Positions 9,656 to 20,770 are shown, numbered from the stretch's first letter. The stretch is DNA of 64,000 nt from Rhodosorus marinus (GCA_029953675.1 JAMWBK010000001.1:1339001-1403000); one strand, 5' to 3'. Notes: a model not told the origin generated them from the letters alone. Program-made: numbers and translations.

Positions 9656-11065
9656 ATGGTAGGGATATCTCCGCGCTCGACGGAGCCTCCTCCCAAGGAG
9701 GCACTGCCAGGTGGGGGACTCCGTGTTCGCATCAGCTGCGACACCTTTTCTTCCGAGGTTGACTTGGAAGGCGCTTCTGGCACCCAGGCGCGTGCACTTA
9801 TCTCCGCTGTCACCAGCCTGATCACGGCTGCGAGTGATCGTGGAGTGCTCCCTCAGCTCACCCAGAAGCTAGGTGGGCTGGAATCGGGATTGCTGGCCAG
9901 GTCAAATTCAAATTCGGACGAGAATTTGAATTGCCCCAGAGTGGCAGCGTTGGCTGAAGGCAGTCAACATCAGGTCAATCAACATGAACCTGTCCCGGGA
10001 CAGGCGAGGGTGGTTGCTTCTGCGCGGGACAGTACGACGTTGGGGAGCGGCAGGCCGGGCCAAAACGCGCTTCAGCGCTCGGGGACTCGAGGCAATGGTG
10101 GTGGTGACTGTGCGGCAACCGGTGTGGAGGAGACTGCAGCTGTGGACTTCCCTCTCTTGGACCAGCACTCAGGTGGTCACCAGCTCCCGGCTACTGCGGG
10201 GGCACGTGGTGGCCGCAAGGGGGGCGCTTCGTACGCATCAGTCTTGCGAAAGGGCACCACTGCCACACGTACGGCGGCTATGCTCCGTTTCATACCATCT
10301 CGCGAGCCTCAGGATGGACCTGTGGAGACCACTCTCCAATTTCTGTGGGTGCGAAATGTCCGGCCCCAGACTACACGAGGACAGGTTCCGTCTATGCGAG
10401 ACTTCCGGGACACTTTTGCGGAATCCTTAGGGTGCAGCCGGGGTGATTTCTTCTTCGCAAACTATGAGGGCCGCGATGTGCTGTTTTTGGTCTCCGCAAC
10501 CGCCGCCAAGTACCTGGAGGCCTTGCTGGCGAATCCTACCGAGCAGTGGCCTGAGGGCGCCAGGTGGCTGCGCTGCAACCCGCAGGTGGTTTTGCGCTTG
10601 GATTTTGACCGTTTCTCGGGCAATTTCCTGTCTCCGGGAGAAACGGCAGGGCTCTCTGAGCATGAGAGCAGCGTGAAGGCGGCAGCGATCCATTGGCTAC
10701 GGTTTCAGCGCCTTGAGAGGATCTTGTTGGAGCGGTTCCGGTCGGGCCCTCGTCACCTGCGCATGGCGGTGTCCAGCTTCTTCGATCTGGAGAGGCGACT
10801 TGTGCTGACTTCGCGCTACCAGACAGAGCTGCAGCGGGTGGAGATTTTGGAGGGCTCTGCTTCCAGCACCACTTCCAGCGAGAGTGGTGAGGCAGGGGAG
10901 CAGACTGAGAGCATGGCGGTGGAGGACGCCCAGGTTACTTTGCTGAAGCCCGCGGGATCCGTTCCGCGAGCCTCGCGGAGTGGGCGGCTCACGACTTTGG
11001 TGCGGATAGGAGGTAAGAGAGCGAGGACCGACTCCCCCGGGTCTAAGGGGGAGAAGCACGATTAG
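9656..11065 (+). CDS. LINE A ORF1 protein
   Basis: The predicted 469-aa product starts at the ATG that begins MVGISPRST. The open frame continues upstream, but the B-family ORF1 starts at the matching point (MVGVSPPIP), which supports this choice. The N-terminal part contains SGTQARALISAVTSLITAA, followed by a Ser/Gly-rich linker. A region conserved with B ORF1 reads NVRPQT, then RDFRDT, SLG and DFDRF, and a basic tail ends the protein. I recognise no known fold or zinc knuckle. It probably binds the element RNA as ORF1 proteins generally do, but that is inference. The frame is intact although ORF2 is broken. Confidence 0.75.
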   Translation: MVGISPRSTEPPPKEALPGGGLRVRISCDTFSSEVDLEGASGTQARALISAVTSLITAASDRGVLPQLTQKLGGLESGLLARSNSNSDENLNCPRVAALAEGSQHQVNQHEPVPGQARVVASARDSTTLGSGRPGQNALQRSGTRGNGGGDCAATGVEETAAVDFPLLDQHSGGHQLPATAGARGGRKGGASYASVLRKGTTATRTAAMLRFIPSREPQDGPVETTLQFLWVRNVRPQTTRGQVPSMRDFRDTFAESLGCSRGDFFFANYEGRDVLFLVSATAAKYLEALLANPTEQWPEGARWLRCNPQVVLRLDFDRFSGNFLSPGETAGLSEHESSVKAAAIHWLRFQRLERILLERFRSGPRHLRMAVSSFFDLERRLVLTSRYQTELQRVEILEGSASSTTSSESGEAGEQTESMAVEDAQVTLLKPAGSVPRASRSGRLTTLVRIGGKRARTDSPGSKGEKHD

Positions 11066-11096
11066 CGCTCCAGGCACGGCTGCGAGGTCGCAGCCT

Positions 11097-14000
11097 ATGG
11101 ATCTACAGTCTTATGTCCTGAAGGAGGGCGGAGACTGGGGCATTTGGCGTACGCGTTTTCGGAGTTTGCTCCGGCGGTGGATTTCTTTGGAAGGAGGCTC
11201 GCTTCCCCTCCGTGGGGGCATTCCCCCAGTCGTCCTCCCTCGTGGAGACCTTCTAGTAGCTGGAACCATTCTCGATTTCATCTTCACGAGCCTGGCTCGT
11301 GAAGATTCGGGACACAGTCATTTGGGTTTTTCTGGGGGTCATGCCGCTCCTGATTCTGGCCCCCATTCAAACATCGGAGCGCAGATGGCGAGTACGAGAC
11401 CGACTGGCCCTGTTCTTGAAGGGAGACTTCGAAGTACTACAACGCAGCTATTTGGCGACGTCAGCACCATCCGCCCGTCGGACTCGGCATGGCACAGTGT
11501 CGCCCGTGCCGGCTCGAGTACAGAAATTGGTTACAGTGGGCGATTTAAGTCGAGCGGCGCGGATTTTGGAGGGCCAGGCGCCTGTCCTCCCCTACGATGA
11601 TAGTCTCACCCAGACGGTGTCGTCTTTGTTCCCTGAGTCCGACGTGGACTTGTCCCCTGAATTCGAGGTATTCTTGGACCGTCAGGAGTTGGCCAGGTTT
11701 CGCATCCATCTGACGCTCAGTGAGTCTGACCTGGATGATTTGCTTCGTACCTCGCGTCGGGGACGCTGTCCCGGACCCTCCGGACTAAGAACAGAGCTAT
11801 TGCAGGCCCTGAGCCAGCCTGGCCAGAGCGCGCTTCTGAGGATCCTTAACAAGTTGTTCCAGGGCGTATCGGGTGCGTGTGCGCCATGGGAACATCTCCG
11901 GCAGGCACAGCTTTGCTTGCTCACGAAACCTGACCACCAGCCGGCCCACCCGCGTCTCCGGCCGATCGGGATGGTGGAGAGCCTACGGAAGTTAGCCGGG
12001 AGGTGGCTGTGCCAGCGCCTTCGCCAGCGCGTCACAGCTTTTATGGCGCCCTTGCAAGTAGGGGTGGGATTTTCTGGGGGTTGCGAGCTGATCAACCATG
12101 GGATCGAGCTAGAACGCGCCAGTAGGCCGGAGTGGGGAGTCTTGGTGGTTGATTTCCGGAACGCATTCAACAGTGTGTCGCGGACGCATGCGCTAGAGGT
12201 GCTCCGACGGGTGTTTCCGGAGGCGTGGCCGTTTCTATCGGGTATTTACGGAGGGGAGAGCCTCCCCTACTTGACAACGGAGGGCACTGTTTTTCAGGCA
12301 CATACTGGCGTCCAACAAGGCGACCCTTGCGGACCTCTTCTTCATGCCTGTGACCTACAGCTCGTACTATTACGTCTTTCGACTGAGGTCTCGGATCTTC
12401 GAATCTGCGCGTACCACGATGACGTAACATTGCTGGGCACCCCTGACACACTGGCTAGGGGGCTGAACGAGATCGAAGCGATTGCACGTCGCGTCGGTTT
12501 GACTGTGGAAACAGAAAAATGTCGCTTTCTCCCCCCGAGGGACGTGTCGCTGGCCTCTCTGCCACCCACTCTGCGACTAACCAGCGAACGTGAAGGGTTC
12601 GAACACCACGGCGTCGGATTAGGGACTGACAACTTTGTCCAAGCATCCTGCGAGCGAGTTTTGGCACGGCACAAGCAACTCACCGACGCCCTTGAGCACC
12701 TACCCGACAGCATGCTGCAATCGACCTGCTTGCTTTCCCGCTTTTGTGCCAGTCCCAGACTCAACTACTGGTTGCGCAGCCTGCCTCCAGCTTGGGGCTC
12801 GTGGATCGCGGCTAAAGCCGACGAGATGACCCTGCAACACTGGGGAACGCTCTTGGATGAGCCCCTCGATCTTGAAGCTGCTCCCGACAGGGACTTGATT
12901 CGTGCACAGATCGCTCTACCGTTGCGAGTAGGGGGATTCGGCGTCGCAGACCGTGGGCTGGTATGCTCGCCAGCGGCGGTTGCCTCCTGGGCTACCGCGC
13001 TGCAAACGTTGGTGACCTTCCAGATACGAAGTGCCTGCCTCTTGGATCGAGCTTTGACCAACGAGGATCCAGTGACCCTGCCGCCCCCGCTTTTGACAAT
13101 TTATGATGGTCTTCAACACGCGTTCAGGAGGTGCAACGCCGTGCCGGACGCAAATCGGTCCCGCTTTCGTTCCTGGAGGGAGCTGTTATGGGGACGAGCT
13201 GAAGCGATTGAGGATTCTCCCCTCGACCAAGTTCTTGCCGATGACGGAGAGGCTAGCCCCGGGTCACCTGTTGCAGACTACTCGGTTTTAAGCCGATTGT
13301 GGAGCTCCCGCACTGATGTGATTCAACATAGCCTCACCTGAGGCCAACACAGTGCCGCTCACACAGTCATGCTCAATTCTCCTCTCACGCCGCCTACCAC
13401 TGCCGCTCGTCTCCGCGGCATGGGAGGCCACCTCTCGCACTTGTGGTTAACCACTCTACCGTCGTCATTGAGTCATCGTCTCGATGCTTTCCAGTTCCGT
13501 TCTGCCGCACGGATCTATCTCGGTTTGCCACAGGCTCCGTGGCACTCTAATCGGCCGTCTTTCTGTCAGGGATGTGAGAGCCGGATTGACGCTTGTGGCT
13601 ACCACTTCCTGGGTTCCTGCGGACTGTTGAGAGGTCTCCGTACGAGGCGTCACACTCGCCTCAAGTACATCCTCAGCGAATTTTTGACTCGGATAGGGCA
13701 TACGGTTGAGGTTGAGTCGGAGCTGCGCAGATCAATCTCGGACTCTGCACCGCCCCGTTGTATAACCGATCTCCTCGTCTCCGACGCTGCTGCCAGACGC
13801 TCAACATATGTGGACCTCGCGATTACCTGCCCCGTGGCCAGCGCCCACCTCACCGCAGCCGCCCGCCGCCGGGGGGCCGCGGCTTCAGCCCTTCGAAGAG
13901 TTAAGGAACGACGGTATGCTGAGAGCATGGCCAGTCTGCCTTGCGCTGAGGGTCGCTCTCACCGGTTCCAGCCATTCATTGTGGAAAGCTTTGGTCACGT

Positions 14001-14117
14001 TGATAAGTCGGGTTTAGAGTGGTTGCGGAAATGTTTTGCTGAACATCCTACTGAATATTTGGCGCTCTTGAGGCGTTTAAGTGTCTCCCTTTGGCGATAT
14101 TCCAGCGACATGCTTTG
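11097..14117 (+). pseudogene. LINE A ORF2: reverse transcriptase with restriction-like endonuclease, broken
   Basis: The likely start is ATG 11097 (MDLQSYVLKEGG), 32 bp after ORF1; its N-terminus aligns with B ORF2. A frameshift near 11300-11340 moves the reading frame into the one open to 13338. RT motifs are present: RPIGMVESLRKLAGR, motif A VDFRNAFN, motif B GVQQGDP and motif C AYHDD. After TGA 13339-13341 the same frame continues with a CCHC finger (CQGC...HFLGSC) and an endonuclease-like pattern, ITDLLVS, YVDLAITCP and RRVKERRY, which matches the PD-(D/E)xK restriction-like nucleases of R2- and CRE-type LINEs. Family A sequence stops at about 14117. Confidence 0.8.
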
Positions 14118-14725
14118 CCTGCTCGCTAGTTGCCCGACGGTGAAAGGTGCTCGAACCCGCCGCCATACACGGATCTTGAACCTGTTATACCGGGAACTTC
14201 GGCCTATAGTCCGGCAAGCCGGTCTGGAAATCGAACGTGAGAAACCTTTACCCGTCGCGGACTTTCAAAATGATGAACGCCGTGTAGCCGACCTGGTGAT
14301 CACCTGTGACGACAGCCGCCGTACCACATACGTTGATCTTGCTGTTCCTAACCCTCAAGCTAGTCGTTATCTCCCGGCTGCGGGGGAGCGCCGTGGATCT
14401 GCCGCCGCCAGCATGAGACGCCGCAAAGAGATCAAATACGCGGGGGCTTTGTCTTCCCCTGGTGTTCGTGCTTCGGCACTAGCCCATCGCTTGGTACCCC
14501 TGATCATTGAGTGCTTTGTGTTCATGGACTCTGTTGGTTCTCGCTGGCTTCGGGAGTTGTTCCGCGAACGCCCTGACCGTCTTCAATCGTTGTTTACCCG
14601 CTGAAGTTTCCTGCTGTGGCGCATGAATGCCGCTTTGATATTGGAGGCGCGAGTTCTTCGCCGCACTTAGTCTTTTTTTCCCCTCCGGGTTTTTTCTTTC
14701 AGCCTCCGATTAAACCATTCGTTCG
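14118..14725 (+). mobile_element. LINE B 3' end joined to LINE A
   Basis: From LLASCP onward the sequence follows family B: second half of the CCHC finger, GARTRRHTRILNL, VADLVITCDD and YVDLAVP of the endonuclease, then the Arg-rich segment. A TGA at 14602-14604 replaces Leu and truncates the last 22 codons; the family stop is at 14668-14670. The reading frame is kept across the A/B junction, which suggests a template switch or recombination at matched positions. Confidence 0.8.
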
Positions 14726-16005
14726 CTATTGCGTGGAGCCCTTCGCAACTGCTCTGGCTTTGAATCGCTGAAAAAAACCGCCTAGGGCTTGCTTCATATG
14801 GAACACAATTCTCGATTGAAGAATTCCCCCCCCTCCCGCCCCCCCCCGCGGGATTTCTGACCCAACGGATTCCGAGGCTCCTGATTGCATCACCTGGGCA
14901 CTTTCGCACTCCTTCGCGCGATCTGACTTAATCTTTCTCACCCTTGAGGAGTATTAGGTTTGAAAAGTCATGATCGCTTCCCGCAGCGCTTCTTCCACCT
15001 CGCTCTTCTTCGTGACCGCGAAGAGCGAGGTCCAGCTTGCTGTCTCGCCTACAAAGACCGCGAGGTATCTTTATTTCCCCATACCAGTGGGGAACGGACC
15101 ACAAGAATCCGTATGCAACATCTCACTGGGTTCATCCGCATGAGTGACTACTTCAGGGTGCCTGCTGTTATTTTGGCCTTCGTGCAGTCTTCCCAGTCCC
15201 CGCCTCTTGCTACGACGTCGGTTATCCCACGTCTGGACAAGACGTCCAAAGCCTCTTCTCCCAGATGTCCCAATCGACGATAGACGATCTCTCTGGGCTG
15301 TCGCCTGTTGCCCGCGATATTTATCAAAGTCGATACATAAGGGGTGATCTCACGGCGAACTGGTCGTCCGTTCCAAGTCGACAAATCATTAGTGAGACGT
15401 TACCTTTACTTATTACTAATTCTTCGGGACCTTCGCTATGAAGTCGGAAAGTCCCTAACCGAAGATAGACTATAGACTACTTCAGGAATATAGTGGGATT
15501 TTGCTAACATAGCCTGATGCGCTACGGAAGACGCAAAAGTGGACGTCCTTCAATATCATTTCCGCGCTGAGCTTAGCGGGAAAATAATGTCGCCCTTGCC
15601 AACGGCGGGACTATGAGAATCGTTCCCGAAGTAAAATGGAGTCGGATGATCTCCTTGTAATTCTTGAGATACTTCCTCTCGTTGCAGACGTGATCCGTGC
15701 AGCCACTGTCAAGCCAGAAGTTACTCTCAACAGGGATAACTTCTTCTCGCAGCGAACTCGCACAACGAACTTCCATCTCCCCGGAGGGCACTCCCTCTTA
15801 AAGCGCCCTTCTTTTCCACATCTCTAACAGGTTGGCCTCTGCACAACCTGTGTCGCCAAGGCCCTTGTCGTCCGGGGATTTTCCTTCCTCCTGCTGCCAA
15901 GCCCCATCACGCTCCAGTAGCTCTCCAGTTCCCTCACTGTGCTCCCCACGTGAGTGGACTCGAGGCCCGCCACTGTAGATAGACGAGCTCCTGGAAGAAT
16001 TGCAT
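14726..16005 (-). mobile_element. Copia fragment: zinc knuckle, protease, integrase, decayed
   Basis: Reading the minus strand from right to left there is a degraded CCHC knuckle near 15823 (RCGKEGRFKREC, with the first spacing residue a stop and His changed to Arg), then the aspartic protease motif LDSGCTDHVC at about 15690-15720. A GAG-pre-integrase region follows (RRLGHLGEEALDVL, then CTKAK) and the integrase core (LHTDSCGPFP near 15090, KKSEVEEAL, then SDRAKE near 14920). Stops and frameshifts occur throughout. It is probably the downstream half of the Copia element whose gag lies at 20771-21160, split by the B insertion. Confidence 0.7.
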
Positions 16006-16067
16006 TCCTTCCGAACGAATGGTTTAATCGGAGGCTGAAAAAAAAATACCCCGAGGGGAAAAAAAGA

Positions 16068-19000
16068 CTAAGCGCAGCGAAGTACTCGCGCCTCCAACAT
16101 CAAAGCGGCATTCATGCGCCACAGCAGGAAACTTAAGCGGGTAAACAACGATTGAAGACGGTCAGGGCGTTCGCGGAACAACTCCCGAAGCCAGCGAGAA
16201 CCAACAGAGTCCATGAACACAAAGCACTCAATGATCAGGGGTACCAAGCGATGTGCTAATGCCGAAGCACGAACACCAGGGGAAGACAAAGCCCCCGCGT
16301 ATTTGATCTCTTTGCGGAGTCTCATGCTGGTGGCGGCAGATCCACGGCGCTCCCCCGCAGCCGGGAGATAACGACTAGCTTGAGGGTTAGGAACAGCAAG
16401 ATCAACGTATGTGGTACGGCGGCTGTCGTCACAGGTGATCACCAGGTCGGCTACACGGCGTTCATCATTTTGAAAGTCCGCGACGGGTAAAGGTTTCTCA
16501 CGTTCGATTTCCAGACCGGCTTGCCGGACTATAGGCCGAAGTTCCCGGTATAACAGGTTCAAGATCCGTGTATGGCGGCGGGTTCGAGCACCTTTCACCG
16601 CCGGGCAACTAGCGAGCAGGTGGGCGCCAAAATCTGCGTTGTCTTCAGTCTGAGAGCAGAGAGGGCACGACGAACCCATCTCGTACGGCCAAGGGGGCTG
16701 ATGTAAGCCGAGGTATAAGCGCAGTGAAGTACGCACTTCGAAATCCGACAGTGTGAGTGGCGGAAAGGCTGGTACGGTCATGAGCCACTGAGAGCTAAGA
16801 ACCCCTCCAAGACTACGTAGGCGGGCGCGAGCGCGAGAAGATGAGACCATCTGCGCGAGGAGTCGGCCATATGCAGCACGGTGCAAGTCCCAAGAAAGGA
16901 TATTTTGCAGCGCATCCGTGCGTGCTTGAGCTCGGCTCCCAGCGCGCTGGGAATCATCAGGAGGATCAACTGGAACTTCTTCTTCTGCGACAACTACTGG
17001 GTCAATCTCCCCTAGAACAGGTTCAGGCGCAGGACGAATCCCCGGGGCGGAGCCTCGAGAGCGGTCAAATACAGCTCGCCAGTCAGGAAGACGGGGTTGA
17101 ACGGTTTCGGGGAGACTAGTACAGGAATTCAGGGCGGTTTGGAGCTCCAGAAACAAGTCTTGGGCGCTTTCCGGTACGCTGGGAAGCAAAACACCCCGCG
17201 AGAGGCTCGCCATCAAATTGCGGAACTTCGAGATACCCAAGCTGCTCAAAGTGGGAAGTGCGGTTCCCCAGGCCCCTACTGCGGCTGCAGGTTGGACCAC
17301 AACACGATTGCAGAGGCCCAGTCCCCCCAATCGCAATGGGAGGCCTACCTGGGCGCGCACAACATCACAGGTGGGTCGCGGCAGAGCGCTCAGCTCTTCA
17401 TCGAGAAAATACCCCAGGTCACGGAAACTTTCAGCATCCGCACGAGTGGCCAACCACCGGCCCCAATGAGTTGGAAGTGAGCGAAGCCAATAGGTTAACC
17501 GCTGACCGCAACAATACCGAAACAGCAACAACGAGCACTGGAGAAAGCCCGGAGGTAGCCGTCGAAGCTCTGCAACCAGCTGTCTGTGCTTACCGAGGAG
17601 CTGCAGCAACTCGCCTTCAACGAAGGACGGCGACCCGTAGGGGATGCCTAAGTGGACAAAACCATCCGGTCTCCAAATATCCTGGAACGACGCAGGTACC
17701 TGCTGCTCTTGTGCAGCTACACCTCCCCAGTAGAACGATTTGTGATGATTAACCTCCAGGTCAACCCGTGAAGCCAAGGAGCGGAGACGATCATAAGCGA
17801 GCGCTAGAGTATCAGGGGGCCCCAGGAGGCACACGTCGTCGTGGTATGCAACCGTACGAACCTGCGGGAATTCGGAGCGAAGACAAAGCAAGACGAGTTG
17901 TAGTCCACAGGCATGTAGGAAAGGGGACAAGGGATCACCCTGTTGTACCCCTGTGCGCGCCGCAAACGTGTGTGAGGAAGCGCCAAGGGTGTCATAGGTA
18001 GCCCCACGACCAAGGGGAGAATAAAGTCTACTAACAGAGGGAAAGCCTACAGGGAAGACTTCGCGCACCACGTGCATGAGAGCCGGACGAGAGACGCGGT
18101 TGAACGCATTGGTAAAATCTACAGAGAGGAGCCCAGAATCTGGGAGTACGCCATTTCCGAACGGAGTAAAACAGACAACAACTCACAGCCACCACGATAG
18201 CCCACGCCTAACTGCACGTGCCCAAAGAAACGGCGGGATTCGGGAACCAGGATTTTCACTAACCATCGCGCCGCCAATTTGCGGACCACCTCAACCAGGC
18301 CAATAGGGCGAATAGCAGGGCTCGAGGCCGTGTGGCTGGGCTTCGAAAGCAGACACAACTGCGAACGCCCGACCAAGAACCACGCACACTCACACAGGGG
18401 ATCACCATTCACAAGCGCTTCGACCACCCACGCCAACGCCTTCAAACCTTCATCACTTAAGAAACGGAGATATTCCACCCGCAGCCCCGAGGGCCCTGGG
18501 GAACGGCCCTTCGGAGCATCATGAACCAACTCACGCACCGCCTCCAGATTGACCACTAACCGCGCACTGGGATGTGGCGCGGCGCGGTACTCTTCCAACA
18601 CTGATTCAAACGAGGAGTCCCAAGGGGAGCCTTCCGAGGGAAAGAGCAAACGGAGCGGTGAAGAAAGATCATCGGAGTATGGAACCACAGGTTGCCGCTG
18701 CTGGAGGATCCCGGCTGCCCGCCGCAGATCACCGCCCGCCACCGCGTGACGCGCCCGATTCTGTCGAGAAGCCCTAAAAGCTGAGGGAGCACTAGGAGAA
18801 AAGGAAGAGAGAGAAGCAAAATAAAGACGTTCGAGGTCCTCAAAGTCGCCGGAAAGGAACATTTGCAGTTTTCGGCGAGGGTGGACCCGGCGAGGATGTG
18901 GGTTGAGGGGGACGGTAGAGGAGGTGAGCACGAGGCGGGGAAAAAAGAACAAGAGTTCCCAGCGAAGAGAGCAGTGAGGGTTCGCGGCGACCTGCTGCCA

Positions 19001-19210
19001 GAGAAAATCCAACACCAATCCTAGGGGCTTATGAAGTCGACGAGGGAGCCGTACGGCCGTGCTCTGACGACAAAGGGGAAGGGAACCGTCCGGGTAGGAG
19101 GCGACAAGGTGCGAAAACCACGAGAGGACACGCTCATGCCAGGCTGAGCGGTCACTGGTAAACAGGGGTAACCGGGACGACACGCACGCGGAGGAGGAAG
19201 ACTCAGACAT
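16068..19210 (-). pseudogene. LINE B ORF2: reverse transcriptase with CCHC finger and restriction-like endonuclease, one frameshift
   Basis: The start MSESSSSAC at 19210 lies inside the end of ORF1. The first part (19210-18119) contains the pre-RT region and RPIGLVEVVRKLAARW. The frame then shifts by one nucleotide just before catalytic motif A (VDFTNAFNRVSR). The rest, open to 16068, has motif B GVQQGDP, motif C AYHDD, thumb-like sequence, the CCHC finger CPLC...HLLASC, the endonuclease pattern VADLVITCDD with YVDLAVP, and the final RLSFLLWRMNAAL segment. It would convert element RNA to DNA at a nicked target. The domain order matches LINEs with a C-terminal nuclease rather than an N-terminal APE domain. 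Confidence 0.8.
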
Positions 19211-20501
19211 CGGGCCTCCCCTCAGTCGGGAAGGCAGATCGAATATCCGGAGGAGGTGCCTCGGAGGGAGGCTCAGGAGCCGCACGACGCTTACGTGGGG
19301 GGCGCACGAAGGAACTAAAAGACCTGAAGAAAGTAGACACAGGGTTTTCAGCAGCGGAGTCTTGACTGAGGGTGTCCAGAGCCAGCGGATTCGGAGAGGC
19401 CGATGGTGCTCCTGCCATGTCGGTGTCACGAGCCTCGGAGACAGGGTGAGGGGAGGAAGGGTGCTCAAGAGTCGGCGGCAGAAGGTCAAACGCAGGGTGG
19501 GCTTCCAGCAGGGTGGCCTCAGTGGAGAGGAAGGCCTCTAGCGCGGTGCGGAGGACCCCGCGAGGAGGAAAACGCGCGAAGAGGCTCGCCTGTATGCGCG
19601 AAAGCCGCGCCGCATGAGTGTGTAGCGCGACAACCGAAGCCTGCGAGGCATCCAGGTTTTGCAAGGCCGACGGAGGAACCCAGCCGGCGTCAAAACGATC
19701 GAACTCGACAAACAAAGAGACATGAGGACGAGTCAGTATCATGTTGGCCAGAGCAGAGCGCTGGGGCGCGGGGGTGGTTACAAGCGATTGAAGGAACTGG
19801 TAAGCCGAGTCAGTAACAAGAAAACAGGCATGAGGGCCCGTGAAGTCCACATATAGGAATTCAGATGGGGCGACCCCAAGGGAGGAAGCCATGGTGTCGC
19901 GAAAATCGCGGTAGTGGACGGGCGCGCGGCCCCGACCACGAGAGGGGGTCTGGGGACGCACGTTCGTCATCCAAACAAAGTGGAACGGAGATAGTTGGCG
20001 AGAAGAGTCAATAGGGATGTGTTGTGGCATCATACGCACCATTGCCGTCGTGCGTTGTTCAGGAGAGCCCCTGCGCAGGACCTGCGAATAGGTCGCACGT
20101 GGGGCACTGGAGGGAGCAGGATTCGGGCCCGACGCGGGCCCAGGAGGCGTCTGTCCTTGAATAGGGGTAGGCCAGTCGGAATCAGGAATGACCGGAGCGG
20201 AGCGCTCGGGTCGGGTGGAGGCAGGCCCCGCTGTACCGTGCGGATCCGCGGGGACGGGCACCGGGGGGTATGGGGCAGGCGCGGAGGCGGAGAAGCGCTC
20301 CAAATAGGCGATCAGCAGGGGAAGGCGGTGTTCCTGGGAAGCAGTCACAAGAAGACTCGTCAGTTTCGAGCAGATCCCATGGGCCAACTCGTCAGCGCAG
20401 TCCGTGAGGGTGGCCGCGGTACTAAACCCGCCCACGCTGAGCTCCACACGCGCTGAGAGAACGGCTCCGTCCGCCGGAATGGGTGGGGAAACCCCAACCA
20501 T
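19203..20501 (-). CDS. LINE B ORF1 protein
   Basis: The predicted 432-aa product starts at ATG 20501 (MVGVSPPIPADG), the position equivalent to the A ORF1 start; the frame upstream lacks an ATG. The protein has an N-terminal helical part, a Pro/Ala-rich linker, the conserved block WMTNVRPQT, RDFRDTMASSLG, FEYVD-like residues and VEFDRFD, and a basic C-terminus (RPPRKRRA). The stop codon overlaps the ORF2 start: ATGTCTGA contains the ORF2 ATG and the ORF1 TGA. That arrangement favours coupled translation by re-initiation. No known domain was recognised. Confidence 0.75.
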   Translation of the reverse strand: MVGVSPPIPADGAVLSARVELSVGGFSTAATLTDCADELAHGICSKLTSLLVTASQEHRLPLLIAYLERFSASAPAPYPPVPVPADPHGTAGPASTRPERSAPVIPDSDWPTPIQGQTPPGPASGPNPAPSSAPRATYSQVLRRGSPEQRTTAMVRMMPQHIPIDSSRQLSPFHFVWMTNVRPQTPSRGRGRAPVHYRDFRDTMASSLGVAPSEFLYVDFTGPHACFLVTDSAYQFLQSLVTTPAPQRSALANMILTRPHVSLFVEFDRFDAGWVPPSALQNLDASQASVVALHTHAARLSRIQASLFARFPPRGVLRTALEAFLSTEATLLEAHPAFDLLPPTLEHPSSPHPVSEARDTDMAGAPSASPNPLALDTLSQDSAAENPVSTFFRSFSSFVRPPRKRRAAPEPPSEAPPPDIRSAFPTEGRPDV

Positions 20502-20770
20502 AACGATTGGAAGGTGTGAAAAACCGATTCCCCCACGAAACCCCCAAAAAGAGAACTTGTTCCCAACGTTTGCAACCAAAGAAAAACCACCACGACCTCC
20601 AAGGGGCGCTAGCAACCCCCAGCACGCACCACACCACTAGAAGATGCGGGGGAAAGGCTGCAGAAAGAAGCGCCTCCCACCAAAGAACACAATTGCGACT
20701 CAAAACCACCAAAAGCCAGCACCATACACCCTCACGAAACCGAAAACTCTCGCGCCTTCCAAGGCACTCC

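Larger units (their letters stand above)
9445..14725 (+). mobile_element. Long LINE A copy fused to a LINE B 3' end
   Basis: A two-ORF non-LTR retrotransposon of family A (ORF1 9656-11065, ORF2 from 11097) joins at about 14118 to the 3' end of family B and finishes with the B terminus CCATTCGTTCG at 14725. Ordinary A copies continue past the junction into SEARHRRLGL and a 3' UTR ending TAGTAAAGTCC. The element is dead: ORF2 carries a frameshift near 11300-11340, an in-frame TGA at 13339-13341 where other A copies read TGG, and a TGA at 14602-14604 where B copies read TTA. The 5' boundary is uncertain. Confidence 0.8.
16012..20740 (-). mobile_element. Near full-length LINE family B
   Basis: This minus-strand element has ORF1 (20501 to 19203) and ORF2 (19210 to 16068), a T-rich 3' UTR (A-rich on the plus strand) and the terminus CCATTCGTTCG at 16012. 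The 5' end is not sharply defined and lies between about 20640 and 20770. It is the best copy of B in the window, and a single frameshift near 18120-18160 is the only clear lesion in ORF2. Copia gag sequence lies on both sides, so it inserted into that element. Confidence 0.8.

Noticed and set aside
9445-14725. Readthrough or recoding of TGA as Trp in the LINE ORF2
   Set aside because: Three other copies have TGG at this site and the host-type genes use TGA as stop, so a plain nonsense mutation explains it.
17097-18524. Plus-strand open stretches opposite LINE B ORF2
   Set aside because: They are shadows of the reverse transcriptase coding strand, which carries all RT motifs.
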